Positions 5,344 to 10,446 of a stretch of 10,446 nt of DNA are shown here, piece after piece (the stretch's first letter is position 1; every line of letters begins with the position of its first letter). Source of the stretch: Candidatus Poribacteria bacterium. Its GTDB lineage: Bacteria; Poribacteria; WGA-4E; WGA-3G. The stretch spans positions 1-10,446 of the forward strand of contig VXZL01000334.1 of assembly GCA_009845505.1 (NCBI GenBank), read 5' to 3'. The notes under the pieces were generated by a model, which worked only from the letters and a program-made list of their open reading frames with translations, ran no database searches and was not told the DNA's origin. The translations under genes were made by a program, and so were the position numbers.

Positions 5344-6702
5344 ATGATGCGTAAAGTTAGTGTGCTTTACCAAGTCGCAGTCGTCACTATTGGAAGTGTG
5401 CTGATGTTTGGTATTCTGGTACAAATGGAGGCATACGGAATGACGCAGACAGTGCCAACGCCGGAGCAAACTGATGGGACGACGCTGTTTGCTGAGACGC
5501 TTGAACTGCCAAGTTTAATTCGGGCTGCTGTTGAGCGAAGTCCAAAAGTTAAAGCTGCAAAAGCGCGGTGGCAGGCGACAATTGAGCAATACCTGCAAGT
5601 AACGGCATTGCCTGATCCGATGTTCATGTATGGTTACTTTTTGCGAAGCGTGGAGACGCGCGTGGGGCCTCAGCGTCATCGGGTTAGTTTTTCACAGACA
5701 TTTCCGTACCCTGGTACGCTTGATACGGCAGGGGAGGTCATCAAGAAGGCAATTGAGATTGAGCGAGTCAAGCACGAACAGGTGATACGTGATCTTATTG
5801 TTGAATTGAAACTGGGTTACCACGAGTTGGCATATCTCCAACGGGCAGTCGAGGTGACGCGACAGAATCACGAACTGGTAGCCTCTATTCTCACGATTGC
5901 CACCACTCGTTATGCCGAAGGCAAGGCTGTGCTCAATGATGTCCTGAATGCACAGAGCCAACTCGCGCAATTGGAATATGATCTTATCCTGCTGGAGGAG
6001 TTACAACGCGTTGAACATGCAAACATCACAGGAATTCTATCGATTCCTTCAGCAACGGCACTGGGTCCGACAATGCCTGTTCCGTACGAACCGCTTGATG
6101 TAGGATTGGTTGATATAGAGAAACAAGCATTGTCAAAACGGCAGGAATTACGGATTGCCGGATTAAGCATTGAGAAAGCTAGCGAGGGGATTGCACTTGC
6201 AGAACTTCAAACCAAACCCATGCTTAAGCTTGATTTAATGACAATAGAAACGGGTAAAGCCTTGATGCAGGACACCCTTGGTAGTGGTAAAAATCCGTTC
6301 ACCATCGGTTTTGGTATAACAATTCCGTGGTCGGATCTAAAGAATAGTAGCAAGGTTCGAGAAGCTCAGCAAAATCATGAGGTCGTTAAGGCGAACAAGC
6401 ATTCCCTTGAGGATACAACGCGGGTTGCCCTCCGAAAGATTTATTTTCGACTTGAGAACGCGCGACGGCTCGTTGAACTCTATGAGACCACGCTTATCCC
6501 ACAAGCAGGTGCTGCTATTGAAGTTGCTGAGACATGGCACCAAGAAGGTCCCAAAAGCATTACTGGGTTTCTTGAGACGCAGAGCGTCTGGTTGAATTTT
6601 AATCTCGCTCGCCTGCGTGCGATTGCGGACTATCAGCAGAACCTCGCTCGGTTAGAGCAGCTCGTCGGGGGAAGGATTGATGATTCACAGACTACGCAGT
6701 AG
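5344..6702 (+). CDS. TolC-family outer-membrane efflux factor (CusC-type), first copy
   Basis: The 452-residue product has a signal peptide (hydrophobic about 10-27, cleavage near A30-Y-G). Two outer-membrane-factor repeats follow, dominated by long coiled helices (about 56-235 and 258-442). The segment GPQRHRVSFSQTFPYPGTL (108-126) is typical of heavy-metal-type members of the TolC family. The C-terminal LYETTLIPQ (379-387) and the helix ending in NLARLEQLVG are also family hallmarks. It would form the trimeric exit channel for an RND pump. No lipobox is present, in contrast to its neighbour. AAGGAG ends 3 nt before ATG 5344 and 6 nt before the adjacent ATG 5347; the second may be the true start. 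Its last 23 bp overlap the next gene, so the two are translationally coupled. Confidence 0.88.
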   Translation: MMRKVSVLYQVAVVTIGSVLMFGILVQMEAYGMTQTVPTPEQTDGTTLFAETLELPSLIRAAVERSPKVKAAKARWQATIEQYLQVTALPDPMFMYGYFLRSVETRVGPQRHRVSFSQTFPYPGTLDTAGEVIKKAIEIERVKHEQVIRDLIVELKLGYHELAYLQRAVEVTRQNHELVASILTIATTRYAEGKAVLNDVLNAQSQLAQLEYDLILLEELQRVEHANITGILSIPSATALGPTMPVPYEPLDVGLVDIEKQALSKRQELRIAGLSIEKASEGIALAELQTKPMLKLDLMTIETGKALMQDTLGSGKNPFTIGFGITIPWSDLKNSSKVREAQQNHEVVKANKHSLEDTTRVALRKIYFRLENARRLVELYETTLIPQAGAAIEVAETWHQEGPKSITGFLETQSVWLNFNLARLRAIADYQQNLARLEQLVGGRIDDSQTTQ

Positions 6703-8380
6703 AGACAGACTGCAATATCTATTTGCTCGAATGGTTGTGTTGTTCAGACACGTTCAACGTAACGCCATTTTCAGCACACTGTATCGCTACTTTTTTCACT
6801 ATCGGGAATGTTCTGTTCCCTTATTCATCAGCCTTATGATGTTCACTATTCTGGTAGGTGGATGTGCGAATCATCAACTGGAAACGTACCAAGAATTGCG
6901 TGACACTGCGTTAACGCAACCAGTATATTACTATACGGAGATAGAAGAGAAGATTGCTGATGCTGAGAACGAACCGATTGTGGAACCGGACCCGTTTCTC
7001 AGCGAAATTGAAGCAGAGGTGTTGAAATATCAGAAAGAGTGGCAAGCGCGATTAGAAAGTGAGACACCGATGCCAAATCTGTTTTACGATGTTTCAACAG
7101 ACCCTGTGAAAGCTTATCGTCAATTGGCAGCGTCTCCTGAAGCAGCACAGGCGCGGCTTGCTGAGCCGATTACGTTGGAACTCCTTGTGGCATTCGGGTA
7201 CGAGTGGAACCCAGGGTTGAAATCTATCCGAGAAAAAATTCGGGCGATACTGAAACGATATCCGCAGGCTGCTTACTTAGAGAACGTGTTACGCCAGTAT
7301 AACGCCTTCACAAAACAACTGGATACGAAAGTTGGACCGAAACAGCATAAAGAGATGATGGCAATGAAATTTCCGTTCCCGGGGACCTTAGCATTAAAAG
7401 GACGGATTATTACTGAGGATGTACTAATTGCGGAAAAAGAGTTTGAAATCGCTCTGCGTGATCTGGTGACCGAAATCAGGTTAGCTTACTACGATTATCT
7501 TTTTGTTACTGAGGCGATCCGTATTAACGAAGAAAATCAAAAATTGCTGGAGCAGATGATTGCTATTGCTCAGACAAAGTTTCGCGTAGGACGGGGCAAA
7601 TATTCAAACGTTATTATGGCGCAGGTAGAGTTATCGAAATTGGCGAATACAATTATTACGCTCGAACAACAGCGGGAGACTGTTATTGCGCGTCTTAATA
7701 CGTTGTTGAACGTTTCTGCGGATTTGCCGTTAGGAGTTCCAGTGCTAATTGAAGAGAGTAGCGTTATACCTACTTTGGCTGAGTTGTATCCGTTATCAGT
7801 TGAGAAACGTCAGGAAATCCAAAAACAGAAGTTGGCAATCAGTAAGATAGGTTTGGCTGTGGAAATGGCGAATCAAATGACATATCCTGACCCGACTCTG
7901 GGTTCGAGTTACTTTGAAAATCGGAGTATGGGAGACTTAAAACACAAAGAAAAAATGCCGATGACATTTTCCACGAGACGTACATTGAATCCAGCAAATA
8001 CGGCATGGTTCGCACATCGAGGTTCGTATATCCATGAAATGGATGTCAAGATTGAAGCGATGACGCATCAGGTTGAGAAACTCGAAAGCGATCTTCGCTT
8101 TGTTGTGAAAAAACATCATTTCGCTATGGAAACAGCAAATCGGAGTATTCGGCTCTATCGACAGACGCTGCTGCCGCAGGCACGGCAGGCGTTGGATGCC
8201 TCGAACACGGCTTACCAAGCGGCACAAATTGACTTTTTGAGTTTTCTTGACGCGCAACGTACTTTATTAAATTTGAGGATTGAAGAACAGCGAGCATTGC
8301 GCGATTATCGCCAACATCTCGCCCAGTTAGAACAGGCAGTTGGGATAATATTACCAAAGCAGCCATTGACTCGAGAATAG
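6680..8380 (+). CDS. TolC-family outer-membrane efflux lipoprotein, second copy with N-terminal extension
   Basis: The 566-residue product is paralogous to the preceding gene. Shared blocks are GP-x-x-H before FPFPGTL (230-236 here), LYRQTLLPQA (492-501) and a closing HLAQLEQAVG. A lipobox V-G-G-C62 follows a hydrophobic segment (about 46-60), so the mature protein should be lipidated and held in the outer membrane like CusC or OprM. About 100 extra residues (63-165) precede the first TolC repeat. About 44 basic or polar residues precede the signal core, unusually long, so a later start is possible (for example ATG 6731), though a GGGGGAAGG purine run lies just before ATG 6680. It overlaps the first TolC gene by 23 bp in another frame. 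Whether the pair forms mixed channels or serves two pumps is unknown. Confidence 0.88.
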   Translation: MIHRLRSRDRLQYLFARMVVLFRHVQRNAIFSTLYRYFFHYRECSVPLFISLMMFTILVGGCANHQLETYQELRDTALTQPVYYYTEIEEKIADAENEPIVEPDPFLSEIEAEVLKYQKEWQARLESETPMPNLFYDVSTDPVKAYRQLAASPEAAQARLAEPITLELLVAFGYEWNPGLKSIREKIRAILKRYPQAAYLENVLRQYNAFTKQLDTKVGPKQHKEMMAMKFPFPGTLALKGRIITEDVLIAEKEFEIALRDLVTEIRLAYYDYLFVTEAIRINEENQKLLEQMIAIAQTKFRVGRGKYSNVIMAQVELSKLANTIITLEQQRETVIARLNTLLNVSADLPLGVPVLIEESSVIPTLAELYPLSVEKRQEIQKQKLAISKIGLAVEMANQMTYPDPTLGSSYFENRSMGDLKHKEKMPMTFSTRRTLNPANTAWFAHRGSYIHEMDVKIEAMTHQVEKLESDLRFVVKKHHFAMETANRSIRLYRQTLLPQARQALDASNTAYQAAQIDFLSFLDAQRTLLNLRIEEQRALRDYRQHLAQLEQAVGIILPKQPLTRE

Positions 8381-8396
8381 TCTTTTCTTGTATAGA
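8366..8396 (+). promoter_or_regulatory. Possible MerR/CueR-type promoter-operator before the adaptor gene
   Basis: TTGACT (8366-8371) and TATAGA (8391-8396) are 19 bp apart, the stretched spacing typical of MerR-family metal-responsive promoters. The spacer contains an imperfect dyad, CGAGAA (8372-8377), 7 bp, TTCTTG (8385-8390), with 5 of 6 positions complementary. The element overlaps the end of the second TolC gene, about 90 bp before the adaptor start. The -10 is only 4/6 and no regulator gene is seen, so confidence is modest. Confidence 0.35.
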
Positions 8397-8431
8397 ATCT
8401 TAACGTGTATTCGTTGCTAATTTCTTTTGAG

Positions 8432-8443
8432 AGACGCGCGTCT
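8432..8443. promoter_or_regulatory. Perfect 12-bp palindrome AGACGCGCGTCT
   Basis: This self-complementary GC-rich dodecamer lies in the 105-bp gap before the adaptor gene, 42 bp upstream of its start and about 30 bp downstream of the possible promoter start. It could be an operator. No T-run follows, so it is not an intrinsic terminator. Confidence 0.25.
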
Positions 8444-8485
8444 AATCCGTAAAGCAAAACACGGACAATACAAGGAGTTCACAAA

Positions 8486-10381
8486 ATGTATAAAAATTTC
8501 TACCTTGCAACCGCACTGATAATTACCGTGCTTTTTATATTCGGCTGTAATCAGCAAGAGAACGCTGAAATGGCGCATCGTGTTAGTGAAGAACATGACT
8601 CAGTATCGAAGGACCTATCGGGTATGGATGAACACGCTGACCATACGTCAATGGTAGCATCCTCAGATGAAGCAAAAGCGATTCGGTTCTGGACTTGTGT
8701 TATGCACCCCACGGTCAAAATGCCAGAACCCGGTAGTTGTCCGGTTTGTAAGATGGATCTGATTCCTATCTACGAAGGTTCAGGGTTAGAACTCACTGAA
8801 CAACAGAAGGCGTTAATTCCGGTGCGCACCGAGCCGGTCGTTTTCCGAGAGGTATCGCGTGAAATCCGAACCGTTGGTGTTTTGGATTATAACGAGACGC
8901 GTATGGCTTATGCTTCAACACGAATCTCCGGATGGATTGAGGACTTGCACATTGACTTTACCGGTATCAAGGTGCGTGAGGAGGACGAACTTTTGTCTAT
9001 CTACAGCCCGGAATTAGTCACAGCACAAGAAGAATATCTGACAGCACTTAAAAGTATTGAGGAACTTCAGAATACAGAATACGTGCAACTTCGCAAATCG
9101 GTTGAACAGACGCTTACCGCTGCGAAGTCTAAACTTGAATTGTACGGATTAACCTTAAACCAGATTGAGGATATTCGTAACCGTGGGGAAGTCAGTACAA
9201 CTTTACCACTGTTCGCTCCGATGGCTGGTACCGTAGTTCACATGAACGTGAGCCAAGGTCAACATGTAAACAGAGGTATGAATCTTTACCGTATTGCGGA
9301 TCTCAGTAGTTTATGGATTATGGCGGATGTTTACGAATATGAACTGCCGTGGATTTACATGGGGCAAGCGGTTGAAATTACGACACAGTCAATGCCTGGG
9401 CAAACATTTTCTGGCAAAGTTACTTACATTTATCCATTCTTTGACACACAAACACGGACCCAGAAAGTTCAAATAGAGGTGCCTAATCCGACTGGACGAC
9501 TCCGTCCAGGGATGTATGTAACGCTTCAGATAAAACCGACACTTGCAGAAATCTATACCCATGGCGCGATCTCTCAAGCACCGTATGCCTGCCCGATGCA
9601 TCCATGGATTACTTCTGAACATCCCACTGAATGTGAAATATGTGGTATGGATCTGGAGCTGACACATTCCGATATCATGGGGTCTAAAGTAGAGGGAAAG
9701 TGGGTCTGCCCGATGCATCCTGAGGTACAATCTGAGGAATTCAGTGAATGCTCTATCTGCGGTATGGATCTCGTTGAAAGAGCGGAGGTATCTGCACCGG
9801 CAGAAACTCCAGCAACTGTTTGGACGTGTCCGATGCATCCTGAAGTGCAGTCTGAAGAATTCGGAGAATGTCCTATCTGTGGCATGGATCTCGTTGAAAA
9901 ACAGCCGACGGCGACAGGAACTGACACCCATTTCCATACACATCAACCAACGGTCCATTCAGATCTGCCACCACTGATTTTCAAATATGTATGTCCTGAC
10001 CATCCCGATGAGTATGCGACTGTACCGGGGCTATGTTCGCGTGATGGAAAGCCACTTCTTATGACCGGTGAAGTCTTAACTGTTCCTAAGAGTGCGGTCA
10101 TTAACACGGGTTTACGGAAGATAGTCTTCGTGGATCGTGGCAAATCGGGTTATGAACAGATTGAAGTTGAGGTGGGCCCTGAAGCTTGGGGAACATCGGA
10201 TGGTTCGCAAACTAAATGCCGATACTATCCCATCGTTAGTGAGCTTACCCCTGGCGATATGGTTGTTACGCATGGCAATTTCCTGATAGACTCACAGACG
10301 CAATTGACGGGTTCTGCATCAGGTGCTTATGGTGGCGCGCTCGGCGGTGAAGAATCAAAACCGCCTGTCCATCAACATTAA
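8486..10381 (+). CDS. CusB-like RND efflux adaptor lipoprotein with multiple heavy-metal-binding modules
   Basis: The 631-residue product is a predicted lipoprotein (hydrophobic 7-20, I-F-G-C21). A His/Met-containing linker leads to a first heavy-metal-binding module (residues 69-95: C71-V-M-H-P, C85-P-V-C88-K-M). Adaptor domains follow: barrel-sandwich halves around a helical hairpin (about 128-270, hairpin near 175-232) and a beta-barrel ending at LRPGMYVTLQ. The membrane-proximal domain resumes at LTVPKSAVINTGLRKIVFVD (531-550). The closing TPGDMVVTHGNFLIDSQTQL (588-607) matches heavy-metal adaptors. Between barrel and membrane-proximal domain lies an insertion of about 175 residues. It contains three further modules starting at 367, 406 and 446 (each CPMHP...C-x-x-C-GMDL) and a degenerate fifth at 501-526. 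AAGGAG sits 8 nt before the ATG. The pump gene should follow beyond the window. Copper or silver is the likeliest substrate by family. Confidence 0.92.
   Translation: MYKNFYLATALIITVLFIFGCNQQENAEMAHRVSEEHDSVSKDLSGMDEHADHTSMVASSDEAKAIRFWTCVMHPTVKMPEPGSCPVCKMDLIPIYEGSGLELTEQQKALIPVRTEPVVFREVSREIRTVGVLDYNETRMAYASTRISGWIEDLHIDFTGIKVREEDELLSIYSPELVTAQEEYLTALKSIEELQNTEYVQLRKSVEQTLTAAKSKLELYGLTLNQIEDIRNRGEVSTTLPLFAPMAGTVVHMNVSQGQHVNRGMNLYRIADLSSLWIMADVYEYELPWIYMGQAVEITTQSMPGQTFSGKVTYIYPFFDTQTRTQKVQIEVPNPTGRLRPGMYVTLQIKPTLAEIYTHGAISQAPYACPMHPWITSEHPTECEICGMDLELTHSDIMGSKVEGKWVCPMHPEVQSEEFSECSICGMDLVERAEVSAPAETPATVWTCPMHPEVQSEEFGECPICGMDLVEKQPTATGTDTHFHTHQPTVHSDLPPLIFKYVCPDHPDEYATVPGLCSRDGKPLLMTGEVLTVPKSAVINTGLRKIVFVDRGKSGYEQIEVEVGPEAWGTSDGSQTKCRYYPIVSELTPGDMVVTHGNFLIDSQTQLTGSASGAYGGALGGEESKPPVHQH
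9701..9901 (+). repeat. Tandem duplicated metal-binding module inside the adaptor gene
   Basis: Two 81-bp units (9701-9781 and 9821-9901) lie 120 bp apart. By hand alignment they match at 66 of 81 bases and 23 of 27 residues, and many of the differences are third-position silent changes. A more diverged copy begins at 9584. The pattern indicates internal duplication of a CPMHP...CxxCGMDL module followed by purifying selection on the metal-binding residues. Confidence 0.8.
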
Positions 10382-10446
10382 AGAGACATTTTAGTGTTCT
10401 GTCACATCTAAACTGAGAGGCAGTTTGTAGTAGGGCAATTCATTGC
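10382..10446. other. Non-coding tail after the adaptor gene
   Basis: These 65 bases follow the adaptor stop. I see no terminator hairpin and no start codon with a ribosome-binding site. Transcription probably continues into a pump gene beyond the window. Confidence 0.4.

Noticed and set aside
9389..9958. Minus-strand open frame of 189 codons
   Set aside because: It is antisense to the module array of the adaptor gene; its His/Arg/Cys-rich sequence is the mirror of the repeated codons and it has no export signal or family resemblance.

Overview
This window reads as the chromosome of an uncultivated Gram-negative bacterium. It encodes a Tat-exported molybdoenzyme, an outer-membrane barrel, TolC-type channels, a lipoprotein RND adaptor and several Sec signal peptides. 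The G+C content is moderate (judged by eye). A run of small 'TTCAG/CTGA' hairpins between two genes resembles intergenic repeats I associate with Candidatus Poribacteria, but that is only a weak taxonomic hint. No rRNA, tRNA, CRISPR, integrase or transposase was seen.

The left third (1-2430) lies on the minus strand and is probably one transcription unit. It starts from a good sigma70-like promoter (TTGCAT-17-TATACT, 2548-2576). In order it carries msrP (periplasmic methionine sulfoxide reductase catalytic subunit), a membrane-anchored HExxH 'peptidase MA-like' protein, and a secreted metallophosphoesterase cut by the window edge. No msrQ membrane partner is visible.

A divergent control region (2431-2827) separates this from a plus-strand heavy-metal (probably copper/silver-type) efflux locus that fills the remaining 7.6 kb. 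Its genes are: a small secreted Cys-rich protein; an outer-membrane beta-barrel protein; a periplasmic YHS-like metal-binding protein with His- and Met-rich stretches; two tandem TolC-family outer-membrane factors, the second a predicted lipoprotein; and a CusB-like RND adaptor carrying one N-terminal heavy-metal-binding module and an inserted array of further modules. The RND pump (CusA type) is not in the window and would be expected just beyond its right end.

The most unusual signal is at the barrel gene. The open frame beginning at 3574 has no signal peptide. The same frame upstream encodes a convincing Sec signal peptide from ATG 3460, interrupted only by one in-frame UGA (3544-3546). 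Read through, the mature N-terminus would carry a Cys-Pro-Ala-UGA motif (CxxU). A strong hairpin starts a few bases after the UGA. All eight complete genes in the window stop with TAA or TAG. The simplest exciting reading is an undescribed selenoprotein outer-membrane barrel in a metal-efflux operon; a TGC-to-TGA mutation or sequencing error is the main alternative.

Other signals include a CueR/MerR-like promoter layout (19-bp spacer containing a dyad) in front of the adaptor gene, a two-hairpin leader in front of the YHS gene, and two palindromes between the divergent msrP and efflux promoters.
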